Source: Bacteroidota bacterium (GTDB lineage Bacteria > Bacteroidota > Bacteroidia > Chitinophagales > Saprospiraceae). From it: a stretch of 38,449 nucleotides of DNA. Below, piece by piece: positions 23,517 to 31,754 of the stretch (position 1 is its first letter; every line of letters starts with the position of its first letter). The position numbers and the translations under genes were made by a program. The stretch covers positions 1 to 38,449 of the forward strand of contig JAKQLF010000330.1 in the NCBI GenBank assembly GCA_029567325.1, read 5' to 3'. The notes beneath the pieces were generated by a model. That model saw only the letters and a program-made list of their open reading frames with translations, made no database searches and had not been told where the DNA came from.

Positions 23517-25847
23517 ATGGAACCTAAAGTTGCCAATTATGAAATCAATCAGTTTATGAAAAATCCTGATTTGCCAAAACTTAGTACAATTGACATCCTA
23601 AAACAACAATTTGCACGAACTCCTTGGTGGGTAGCCTTTGTATTTATCTCTTTATTATGGACGTGTTTTTTTGTTTACACCTTATTTGGTGATTTTTCGA
23701 CACAATCCAGTAACTCTTTTGTGAAGTGGCTGGTTATTGGTTTACTACATGTTCCTTACATCATGATTCTGATGATGTTTGGTTTTGGTCTAGCAGAGCG
23801 CATTGGTTTTTATTTCAATGGCCGTAGGCCCTCGCCCCCCGGACTATTGCCATCCAATCCTCCTTTGGTTTGCATTCAGTTACCGATGTACAACGAGCAA
23901 GCTGTAGCAGGCAGGCTCATTGAGGCAGCAGCAGCGCAGCAGTGGCCAATCGATCGCTTAATCATTCAGGTGCTTGACGATTCCACCGATGCTGCGACAC
24001 GAATTGCTGTCGAGAAAATATGCGATCAGGTGCGTAAAAATACCGGAGTCAATGTTCAATTCATTCATCGCACAGATAGAAAAGGTTATAAAGCTGGGGC
24101 GCTTGAAGCAGGTCGCCGCCAAACAGACGCCAAATTTATTGCCATTTTCGATGCAGACTTCCTGCCGCCGCCAGATTATCTTGCCCGTGCCATTCCGCAT
24201 TTCTACGACTCAGACGGCTCGAGTCTGGATAATTTAGCGCTGGTCCAAGCTCAATGGGGCCACTTAAATGATGATGAATCTTTCCTCACTGCTGCCCAAG
24301 CATTATGGGTCGACGATCACCATACGTTGCAACAATCATGGCGGTCTTCCTCTTTAGATTTCGTTAATTTCACTGGAACAGCGGGTGTTTGGAGAGCATC
24401 GGCAATTGAAGCTGTTGATGGCTGGCGTTCAGCGAGTTTGGTTGAAGATTGTGAACTCAGCTTCAGAGTCCTATTTGGAGGCTACCAAACTAAATTCGTA
24501 AAGGAGATTGTAGCTCCGGCAGAATTACCTCAGACTTTCGATGCCTACCGTTTACAACAAAAGCGGTGGACACAAGGTTGGGTGCAACTTCAACGGTTAC
24601 ATCTTCATACACTTTTATTTAAACATCTTACCAGTAGTAAGCGCAAGGCTTTTCTCACTTATATCATGTGTATTGGATGGCAATGGCCTCTATGGGTTAT
24701 GTGGATTTTCACCTTGCCATTTTTAATTGCAACCAATTCTTCATTGGCTTCATTTGGAATGTCTGTTGGTATAATTGCCTACCTTGTACCGCCTATTATC
24801 TTTTCGATTTTTGCCGCATTTGTAGCATCATTGGAAACCAAATATAGTTATGTCGATGATTCTGGGGGATCAAGAATTGGCATTTTCCGTCGCTTTACCA
24901 GGGTAGTACCATATATGATCGTAAACACAGGTATGCTTATGCACCACGTATGTGCTTTTATTGAAGGTCTATTTGGCCCTTTGCACTGTGAATTCGAACG
25001 CACCCCGAAGACAGGTAGCGTCACAGCAATGACACCCGAAGCAAATGATTCAAAATCAAAGAATAATATGGGAAAATCCGTTCGAAAGCAAGGCAAATCA
25101 AGCTATCTCATCACAGAATCTTTTCTGCTTGTTACGCAGTGCATTTGGACATGCTTTTTTGCATTTAAAGGAATGTATTTTGCTGCAGCAGGTGCTTTTT
25201 GGATCATAGCTTGTACAATTGGAATACGCATTTTACCGCTCACTCAAGCATACTTGCAAAGTAAACCTTATCAGAAATCTCCAGGACTCTTCAATATGCG
25301 GTATATTCTAAGACTTGTATTTTTAATCGCAATGACTATGGGAACAGCAATTGTAAACGGTCAAGATTCAGGGGCGGATAAGTCAGCAAACTTGGCACGC
25401 CAAGCAGCCAGAGAAGATCGACATGTCGATGCAATAAAAGATTTCCGGAATGCGATGGATTTGGCACCTGAACGTCGAAGAGAATGGCTTGTGGAACTGG
25501 CCGACCAGCTGACATGGTTGGGCAAGTTGGATGACGCGATAAAGTTATACCGTGAAGCTGCAGACGCAGATAGCGAAAACACCGAACGCCTTGCTCGCCG
25601 CGGACTTGCCCGTGCACTGTCGTGGGATGGTCGTCATAGCGAATCAATCAAGGAGTATAGAATTCTCTTGGCGAGAGATCCTAAAAACTATGAGTTGCAA
25701 CTTGCACTTGCTGAGGTGCTTGCTTGGGATAACCGTCTGAAGAAAGCAGAGGCAGAATACAAAAAGGTTCTGCGCGATCATCCCAATGATATTCGTGCCT
25801 TGCGTGAGAAGGACCGTATATTGAGCTGGCGCGGTCATCACCGGTAA
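23517..25847 (+). CDS. Processive GT2 glycosyltransferase fused to periplasmic TPRs
   Basis: This is a 776-residue protein of the cellulose/mannan-synthase type. Two TM segments (about 38-58, 70-95) precede the GT2 domain: QLPMYNEQAV, DDSTD (D154, D155), IFDADF (D212, D214), LVEDCELSFR (D311) and QQKRW (347-351). All UDP-sugar and acceptor motifs are complete. Four or more TM segments follow (about 380-425, 460-480, 510-560). Another hydrophobic stretch beginning at M594 (MRYILRLVFLIAMTMGTAIV, then NGQ) looks like a signal peptide or last membrane span. Residues 617-776 are TPRs. A single TAA (25845-25847) ends the frame. The same frame continues directly as the beta-barrel at 25860. Start ATG 23517 has GAAAGAAG upstream. 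GC and codon use differ from neighbours. The polysaccharide made is unknown. Confidence 0.85.
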   Translation: MEPKVANYEINQFMKNPDLPKLSTIDILKQQFARTPWWVAFVFISLLWTCFFVYTLFGDFSTQSSNSFVKWLVIGLLHVPYIMILMMFGFGLAERIGFYFNGRRPSPPGLLPSNPPLVCIQLPMYNEQAVAGRLIEAAAAQQWPIDRLIIQVLDDSTDAATRIAVEKICDQVRKNTGVNVQFIHRTDRKGYKAGALEAGRRQTDAKFIAIFDADFLPPPDYLARAIPHFYDSDGSSLDNLALVQAQWGHLNDDESFLTAAQALWVDDHHTLQQSWRSSSLDFVNFTGTAGVWRASAIEAVDGWRSASLVEDCELSFRVLFGGYQTKFVKEIVAPAELPQTFDAYRLQQKRWTQGWVQLQRLHLHTLLFKHLTSSKRKAFLTYIMCIGWQWPLWVMWIFTLPFLIATNSSLASFGMSVGIIAYLVPPIIFSIFAAFVASLETKYSYVDDSGGSRIGIFRRFTRVVPYMIVNTGMLMHHVCAFIEGLFGPLHCEFERTPKTGSVTAMTPEANDSKSKNNMGKSVRKQGKSSYLITESFLLVTQCIWTCFFAFKGMYFAAAGAFWIIACTIGIRILPLTQAYLQSKPYQKSPGLFNMRYILRLVFLIAMTMGTAIVNGQDSGADKSANLARQAAREDRHVDAIKDFRNAMDLAPERRREWLVELADQLTWLGKLDDAIKLYREAADADSENTERLARRGLARALSWDGRHSESIKEYRILLARDPKNYELQLALAEVLAWDNRLKKAEAEYKKVLRDHPNDIRALREKDRILSWRGHHR

Positions 25848-25859
25848 GTCATTGTTGAG

Positions 25860-26915
25860 ATGCAAGAAATGCTATCTAAACATCCACATGACAGAGAAGC
25901 AACTTTGATCCTTGCTGAGTCACTGTACTGGATGGGCAGGGTAGATCGAGCAACATTGGTATTACAAAACCAAGTTGATGCGGACCGTCATGATAAGCGG
26001 GCCGGCCAACTGCTCAAAGATTTACAACTCCAACAACGTCCAGAAGCTCAGATCAACTTCCTAAATTATACTCAATCAGATAATTTGCGCATCATGAAAG
26101 GTGCCTTCGATACCAAAATACCAATAAAAAATGCAAGAGGCTTTGTTGGAGCACGCTATAGTTATAGTCATTTTGAACCCGACCAAAGCTCTATCGAAAA
26201 GATCATTGTTACCAGTCCAGCGGTTTATGCTGGCTATCGTGCATCCGACGCGCTCGATCTAAACGCCAGAATTTCAGTCGATTTCATCAACTTAAATGGA
26301 ATAGAAAGGGAACATGTAATACCAACATTCGAAAGTTATGTCACTTATTTTCCCAATGATTTTCTCCGCTTTGATGTTTCGGCTTCACGGATAACGTGGG
26401 ACAGCGAGCAAACATTAAGAGACGGAATGGCGGCAACAAAGTTGGGAATTTCTGTGGATGTTAGCCCAAATGAGTTAACGAAGTTGTCAGCCCGTTCAAG
26501 TTGGTCAAGCCATACAGATGGTAACGAGTGCCGCTGGTGGCAACTCCAAGCGAATCAACGTATATTCAACCAGCCGCGGATCTTCATTGGTTATCGATAC
26601 ACGTATTTCAGCTACCTTACCCCATGGCAAGAGGGCTATTACAACCCAGATCGGTACAACACCCATCAAGTCCTATTGCAAGGTTCAGACAACATCACCT
26701 CGCGATGGTATTGGAACGCTCGCCTTACTGCAGGTTATGAAACCGAAATTCCCGACAAGTCTCGTTTTACCTTGGACGGCGGCTTTGGTTTAGAGTACAA
26801 ACTCAGCCCAAAGTTTGAAATAGAATTGACCTACAACTATTTTACCTCACGTACGGTTTTGCCAGGTGGATTTGCCCGTGGTGTTGCACATTTGGTATTG
26901 AGCCGTCGATTTTAA
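25860..26915 (+). CDS. TPR end plus outer-membrane beta-barrel (YaiO/BcsC-like), in frame with the GT2 gene
   Basis: This is a 351-residue frame that opens 12 bp after the TAA of the GT2-TPR gene and in the same phase. Residues 1-60 continue the TPR array (REATLILAESLYWMGRVDRA). From about 70 on the sequence is amphipathic strands with aromatic ends (RGFVGARYSYSHFEP, then IFIGYRYTYFSYLTPWQEGY, FEIELTYNYFTSRTVLPGG). The last strand ends in Arg-Phe (VLSRRF), the C-terminal Phe required by the BAM complex. This is the export-pore type found at the end of BcsC/PgaA/YaiO proteins. It has no signal peptide of its own here, so it needs readthrough, a repaired codon or the upstream hydrophobic segment to reach the envelope. 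Confidence 0.75.
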   Translation: MQEMLSKHPHDREATLILAESLYWMGRVDRATLVLQNQVDADRHDKRAGQLLKDLQLQQRPEAQINFLNYTQSDNLRIMKGAFDTKIPIKNARGFVGARYSYSHFEPDQSSIEKIIVTSPAVYAGYRASDALDLNARISVDFINLNGIEREHVIPTFESYVTYFPNDFLRFDVSASRITWDSEQTLRDGMAATKLGISVDVSPNELTKLSARSSWSSHTDGNECRWWQLQANQRIFNQPRIFIGYRYTYFSYLTPWQEGYYNPDRYNTHQVLLQGSDNITSRWYWNARLTAGYETEIPDKSRFTLDGGFGLEYKLSPKFEIELTYNYFTSRTVLPGGFARGVAHLVLSRRF

Positions 26916-27079
26916 GATCCTTTGTAATTTCTAAAAGTAACCCTCTTTGTTAACTCAGTCTTGACATACGAGGGTGCGTTTATGAGAGCGTTCTACTTCA
27001 TTCTGCAGACCAGCCGATCGATTGTCAAAATAAAAACTTCTTAGGCCTTTAATAGCCTTAAAGTGACCCTATTTGTAAG

Positions 27080-27105
27080 AATAGATAGTTTTGAATCTAT
27101 CTATT
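27080..27105. terminator. Terminator-like hairpin
   Basis: AATAGATAG (27080-27088) pairs perfectly with CTATCTATT (27097-27105) around an 8-nt loop and is followed by TT. The stem is AT-rich and 165 bp from the stop of the barrel gene, so it may end that transcript weakly or be a regulatory structure in front of the VIT-domain gene. Confidence 0.4.
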
Positions 27106-27132
27106 TTGTAATATTTGTTGTATTTAGATGAA

Positions 27133-27183
27133 AATATGGCAATTATGAAGCTTATTCCGACAAGAAAAATTAGTGAAGGCATT
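27133..27183. repeat. 50-bp intergenic repeat, copy 2
   Basis: It matches 14895-14944 in the same orientation: AATATGGCAATTATGAAGCT, then TATTCCGACA, a changed base or two, then GAAAAATTAGTGAAGGCATT against AAAAAATTATTGAAGGTATT. It lies 85 bp before the start of the VIT-vWA gene. Confidence 0.5.
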
Positions 27184-27267
27184 CGAAACCACCAACTTCT
27201 TGTAGGTACAAATCGTTTACATCTTAGACAACCTACGTTGATTGCCTTAAACCTTTAAATCAATCGG

Positions 27268-30200
27268 ATGAGAAAGCCTTTTATGATCATTTACATGCTG
27301 ATATCGAGTATCGTTTTTTCACAAAAAGGTGGTATGCTAAACCTTAATATTAAGAACGATACTATTCATTACCTTAATCTCGAAAAACTTTCAATTTCTG
27401 TTCAGGTCATAGAAAACTTAGCTACAACTACAATGACCATGCGTTTCTATAACCACACAAACCGAATACTTGAAGGAGAACTTAATTTTCCTCTGGGTGA
27501 AGGGCAAAATATTTCCCGATTTGCAATGGATATAGATGGCAACATGCGGGAAGGGGTGGTTATAGAAAAAGCAAAAGGAACTGAGGTTTTTGAGTCAATT
27601 GTTTATAGAAGAGTTGATCCGGGATTGTTAGAAATGACAGAAGGTAATAACTTTAAGTCTCGCGTTTACCCCATTAATCCTAAAGGATTTAAAACAATCA
27701 TTATTGCATTTGAGCATGAATTGAATGTGGTTAAAAATCAATATCTCTATCTCCTTCCGCTCAATATTAAAGATGTAATTAAGGAGTTTGATGTAAAGGT
27801 AGAAGTGTTTGAGAGCGAATTAAAACCTAAAAGCATTGATCATGAGTTGGTGACACTAAAATTCAATAAAGGGAATAAGGGTTATCAAAGTAAATTTTCT
27901 AAATCAAACTTTAAAGCCAACGAGCAATTGGGATTTAGTATTCCTATTCAAGATAAAAAACTTAATCTGCTGACCTATAGAGGAGTGACTGACTCAATAT
28001 CCTATTTTTATAAAACTGATAATATTTCACATAAAACCAAGAAAAAGGAGAAACCCGATGGAATTACAATCTATTGGGATAATTCTGGTTCAGCTTTTCA
28101 AAAAAATTCCCTTAAGGAATTAGCCCTTTTTGACGAGTATTTTAAGTGGGCAGGTAACGTGAACGTTGAATTTATAACTTTTGCAAATGAGATCGAAAAG
28201 TCTATTTTATTTGAAATTAAGAATGGCAATTGGACTGCCTTGAGACTATATTTAGAACAACTAAAGCCTGATGGAGGAACTCAATTGGGAATTCTCAACT
28301 TCAAAACTGCAAAATATAATGAAATCATGTTTTTTTGCGACGGCCTTTCCAATTACGGAAAGAGTCAAATACAGCTTTCATCAAAGCCGGTTTCCGTTAT
28401 TAATTCAAACATGGTTGCTAACCACTCCTATCTGAAATACATAGCCCAATCAACAGGTGGACAATATATTAATTTAAACAATACTCCCTTAAATAAAGCC
28501 CTTGAGGTATTGACTACGGAGAACCTACAACTTTTAAGAGTTGAATATAAAGAAGACGAGATTTCAGATTTATTCATTAATCATCCATCTGGAGATATCG
28601 ACCGTTTTTCTCTCATTGGTAAAATAAATGCCAAATCAGCTGATGTAGTGCTTCATTTTGGATACCCGGACAAAAAGACCTTGTTTACTGAAAAGGTTTC
28701 TATTGAAAATAAAACAGTATTGGCTAACCCTTTATTGGAAAGGTATTGGGTTCAGCAAAAACTCAACGCCTTAAACGTAAATTTCCAGGAAAATAAAGAT
28801 GAGATAACTGTTATCGGGAAAAAGTATGGTTTTGTCACTAAAACGACATCCCTGATTGTCCTTGATGATATTTCGGATTATGTAAACCATCATATCGTTC
28901 CGCCTAAAGAACTTCAAGAAGAGTACTATGCCTTATTGGAAGAGAAGATTGAAGAGGAGAAGCAAAGTTTGGAAGAACGAAAAGAAGATGTGAATAGTTT
29001 ATATGAGGATAAAGTTTCCTGGTGGAAAACTGACTGGAAAAAGGTTGAGGAGAATCGTGTGAGAAGAGATAGCCTCGAACGGATAGAAAATGCAAAATTG
29101 GATAGCCTCCGACGGGTAGAAAAAGCAAAATTAGATAGCATCGTTGCTAAAAATAAATTTATTCTTGATAGTATCGAAAAAGCAGAACAGGATTTATTGT
29201 TTAAAGTGAAGAAGGCATTTGCAGACAGCATTTTAATGATTGAAAAAATTAAATATGACAGTCTGTTGGTGATTAGAAATGCTTCACCCCTCAAAGAAAT
29301 TTCAGGAATAGTTTTATCGGCTGATGCCAAATTACCATTAAGTGGAGTAAGTATTCTTGCACTAGGAACAACCATTGGAACCATTACTGATTTAGAGGGA
29401 CATTTTTCCATTAAAGTTCCTGATAAAGCCTTGGTTTTATTTAGCTACATAGGCTTTGTACCACAAGAAATTGATGTTTCTAATTTATTTAATCTTTCTG
29501 TATTTCTCAAAAAAGATGATGTCATTTTAGATGAAGTAATAATCATGGCTTCGTCTGTTTTAAGAAGGTCTTTAAACATTTCAGGTGCTATTTCAGTGGT
29601 GACAGCAGAAAGTATTTCAGATGTTTCATATCAGGCGGTAACAGGCAACCCATTTGATCAACCTCAACCAACTATTGAACTAAAAGAATGGAATCCACAA
29701 GTGCCTTATTTGGATTCCCTAAAAAAAGTAAATCTATCCGATGCTTACGCTAAACATTTGACTATAAGAAACCAATACATTGAGTCTCCCTCCTATTTTC
29801 TAGATGTTGCAGACTTTTTCATGAGTCATAATGATACAACTAATGCAGTAAGAGTATTATCCAATCTCTCAGAAATGCGAATGCAAAACCATGAGATATT
29901 GCGAGTATTAGGTCGTAAACTATTAGAATTTGGAGAAACAGTCGCAGCCATTGATGTTTTTAAAAAAGTATTAGAACTTAGGCCTTTTGAACCACATTCA
30001 TATCGTGACTTAGGTTTGGCTTATGCTGAAAATAAAGAATTTCAAAAAGCAATAGAAACGCTGTATCAAATAATCACAACCCCGTGGAGTGAGCATATTG
30101 CCGATAAATTTGAAGGAATAGAAGCTATTGTCATAGGAGAAATTAACAGCATAATTGTTGAAGCCAGAAACAATTTAGACGTCGGTTTTATTGATAATCG

Positions 30201-30594
30201 CTTCCTTATAAACCTTCCCGCAGACATCAGGGTTGTCTTAAATTGGGATGCTGACAACACCGATATGGACTTATGGGTGACCGATCCACTGAATGAAAAA
30301 TGTTTCTACTCTCATAGATATACAAAAATTGGAGGCTCAGTTTCTGATGATTTGATGGATGGTTATGGTCCTGAAGAGTTTTTGCTCAAAAAAGCAATAG
30401 ATGGAGATTATAAAATCGAAGTGGAATATTTTGGTAGTTCACAGCAAACCATAAGTGGTCCTGTTACAATACAGGTTGTGGTTTTTACTAATTTTGGGAA
30501 ACCAAACGAAACGATGGAGCGCATGACGGTCAGATTAAGCGAGAATGATAAAGCAATACATATCGGTAATTTGTTGTTTGGATTAGATAAATAA
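27268..30594 (+). CDS. VIT-vWA protein with hendecad coiled coil, CarboxypepD_reg-like, TPR and DUF2135 domains
   Basis: This is a 1108-residue secreted protein with an N-terminal signal (MRKPFMIIYMLISSIVFSQ). A VIT domain (about 25-150, with LEGELNFPLGEGQNISRFAM) leads to a vWA domain (about 265-410) with an intact MIDAS start DNSGS (271-275). At 575-670 is a charged coiled coil in which DS(L/I) recurs every 11 residues from 601. Residues 678-760 are a carboxypeptidase-regulatory/TonB-plug-like domain (ISGIVLSADAKLPLSGVSIL). TPRs fill about 850-960 (AAIDVFKKVLELRPFEPHSY). The end is DUF2135 (VVLNWDADNTDMDLWVTDP). Such VIT-vWA proteins are thought to bind envelope ligands in a metal-dependent way. 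The exact role is unknown. It stands alone with a 352-bp upstream region. Confidence 0.85.
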   Translation: MRKPFMIIYMLISSIVFSQKGGMLNLNIKNDTIHYLNLEKLSISVQVIENLATTTMTMRFYNHTNRILEGELNFPLGEGQNISRFAMDIDGNMREGVVIEKAKGTEVFESIVYRRVDPGLLEMTEGNNFKSRVYPINPKGFKTIIIAFEHELNVVKNQYLYLLPLNIKDVIKEFDVKVEVFESELKPKSIDHELVTLKFNKGNKGYQSKFSKSNFKANEQLGFSIPIQDKKLNLLTYRGVTDSISYFYKTDNISHKTKKKEKPDGITIYWDNSGSAFQKNSLKELALFDEYFKWAGNVNVEFITFANEIEKSILFEIKNGNWTALRLYLEQLKPDGGTQLGILNFKTAKYNEIMFFCDGLSNYGKSQIQLSSKPVSVINSNMVANHSYLKYIAQSTGGQYINLNNTPLNKALEVLTTENLQLLRVEYKEDEISDLFINHPSGDIDRFSLIGKINAKSADVVLHFGYPDKKTLFTEKVSIENKTVLANPLLERYWVQQKLNALNVNFQENKDEITVIGKKYGFVTKTTSLIVLDDISDYVNHHIVPPKELQEEYYALLEEKIEEEKQSLEERKEDVNSLYEDKVSWWKTDWKKVEENRVRRDSLERIENAKLDSLRRVEKAKLDSIVAKNKFILDSIEKAEQDLLFKVKKAFADSILMIEKIKYDSLLVIRNASPLKEISGIVLSADAKLPLSGVSILALGTTIGTITDLEGHFSIKVPDKALVLFSYIGFVPQEIDVSNLFNLSVFLKKDDVILDEVIIMASSVLRRSLNISGAISVVTAESISDVSYQAVTGNPFDQPQPTIELKEWNPQVPYLDSLKKVNLSDAYAKHLTIRNQYIESPSYFLDVADFFMSHNDTTNAVRVLSNLSEMRMQNHEILRVLGRKLLEFGETVAAIDVFKKVLELRPFEPHSYRDLGLAYAENKEFQKAIETLYQIITTPWSEHIADKFEGIEAIVIGEINSIIVEARNNLDVGFIDNRFLINLPADIRVVLNWDADNTDMDLWVTDPLNEKCFYSHRYTKIGGSVSDDLMDGYGPEEFLLKKAIDGDYKIEVEYFGSSQQTISGPVTIQVVVFTNFGKPNETMERMTVRLSENDKAIHIGNLLFGLDK

Positions 30595-30837
30595 AAGCAA
30601 TAAAATGTTCCCCTTAAGGACAAAAGAATGATTGAATAGTTCAGAAAGGAATACAATTTTGAATATTGTTTTCAAAATCTGTTATATTTAATAAAGCTGG
30701 ATTTTACCAAGTCTTCCATCTATATCAAGTTCTTATAAATTATCCATCTAAAAGTTTTCTTACCTCGTATAAAATAAAACATCCACCTAGCTATTTACTG
30801 AAGATAATGCCTACTTTTGAATGCTTAGATTCACTAA

Positions 30838-31584
30838 ATGAATTTCAAATTGTTGAAACAATATAATTTATCCCAATTGAACGATGCACAAATCGATCAA
30901 TATCGAAAATCGATCACCTCTGCTTTCCCGAAAATTATTTTTAAATCTCAAGCCATACAAAACTATTGGGAAAAGTTGGAAAAATACTTTCCTGATTTCC
31001 AGCTGCTTTTACTTGATGAAAATGAAGATCTCATTGGCAGCATAAACACAATTCCCTTTTTTTGGGATCGCCCTTTATCTGAGTTGCCCGACGAAGGATG
31101 GGATTGGATGTTGGAAAAAGGAGTAAATGACTATGAAAACAATGTAACACCCAATTTCCTGGGAGGGTTGCAAGTCATTGTGCGAAAAAAATACCAAGGT
31201 GAAGGATATAGCAAATGGCTCATTGAAAGCGGTAAACAAAGGATGAAAGAAGCGGGATTCAATCATCTGCTTATTCCGATAAGACCGACATTCAAACACA
31301 AACATCCATTTATGAAAATGGAAGCATACATGCATCTGAAAACCGATGGTATTTTATACGATCCGTGGATTCGTACTCATACCAAGTCTGGTGCTCAAAT
31401 CATAAAGGTGTGCACACATTCAATGACCATAAAAGGAGATTTGCAATACTGGGAGGAAATTTTGGGTCAAGAGATCAAAAATTCAGGCTCATATATCGTG
31501 GACGGTGGACTCAATCCTGTTTTTATTCGGATTGAAGAAGATCTTGGTATTTACATTGAAGAAAACATATGGATTTGTTATTGA
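30838..31584 (+). CDS. GNAT-family acetyltransferase-like protein
   Basis: This is a 248-residue cytoplasmic protein. The GNAT acetyl-CoA loop is visible: LGGLQVIVRKKYQGEGYSKW matches the V-x-x-x-x-R/Q-x-x-G-x-G/A pattern, followed by the helix LIESGKQRMKEAGFNHLLIPI and the C-terminal strand RPTFKHKHPFM. The region before it holds the first strands (FQLLLLDENEDLIGSI). A long C-terminal part (about 170-248) does not belong to the minimal GNAT fold and could carry substrate specificity. The substrate is unknown. The gene is single, 243 bp after the VIT-vWA gene and convergent with the histidine kinase. Confidence 0.75.
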   Translation: MNFKLLKQYNLSQLNDAQIDQYRKSITSAFPKIIFKSQAIQNYWEKLEKYFPDFQLLLLDENEDLIGSINTIPFFWDRPLSELPDEGWDWMLEKGVNDYENNVTPNFLGGLQVIVRKKYQGEGYSKWLIESGKQRMKEAGFNHLLIPIRPTFKHKHPFMKMEAYMHLKTDGILYDPWIRTHTKSGAQIIKVCTHSMTIKGDLQYWEEILGQEIKNSGSYIVDGGLNPVFIRIEEDLGIYIEENIWICY

Positions 31585-31754
31585 GCATCAGAAATACTCC
31601 TCAAATATAAATGTCATAATTGAAGGCATCACAGTGGTCACTGATACCCTTTACCAGACTTCCACAGTGAATATTTTTTGACGCCAGGTGTTTTTAAACT
31701 TATTGAAAAATGAGTTGCCCCTATGGACAATACGGTCAAAATACAGTGATCATC

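Larger units (their letters stand above)
26916..27267. other. Gene-free stretch of 352 bp
   Basis: It contains the dyad at 27080-27105 and the repeat at 27133-27183. A 17-nt near-repeat is also present: AAAGTAACCCTCTTTGT at 26934-26950 and AAAGTGACCCTATTTGT at 27060-27076, 15 of 17 identical. There is no convincing gene. A 40-codon frame from 27136 to 27258 has no supporting features. Confidence 0.5.

Noticed and set aside
27136-27258. 40-codon frame starting in the 50-bp repeat in front of the VIT-vWA gene
   Set aside because: The other copy of the repeat stops after ten codons in the same frame, so the reading frame is not conserved.
28926-29411. 161-codon minus-strand frame opposite the VIT-vWA gene
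   Set aside because: It is the antisense of the hendecad repeat region. Its Ser/Leu/Phe-rich sequence is what a complement of Lys/Glu/Asp codons gives.
30666-30866. 66-codon frame overlapping the GNAT gene start
   Set aside because: It has no start signal, no family resemblance, and overlaps the well-supported acetyltransferase in another frame.
31630-31660. CAGTG-GT-CACTG dyad between the GNAT and histidine kinase genes as a terminator
   Set aside because: The stem is five base pairs and no T-run follows on either strand.
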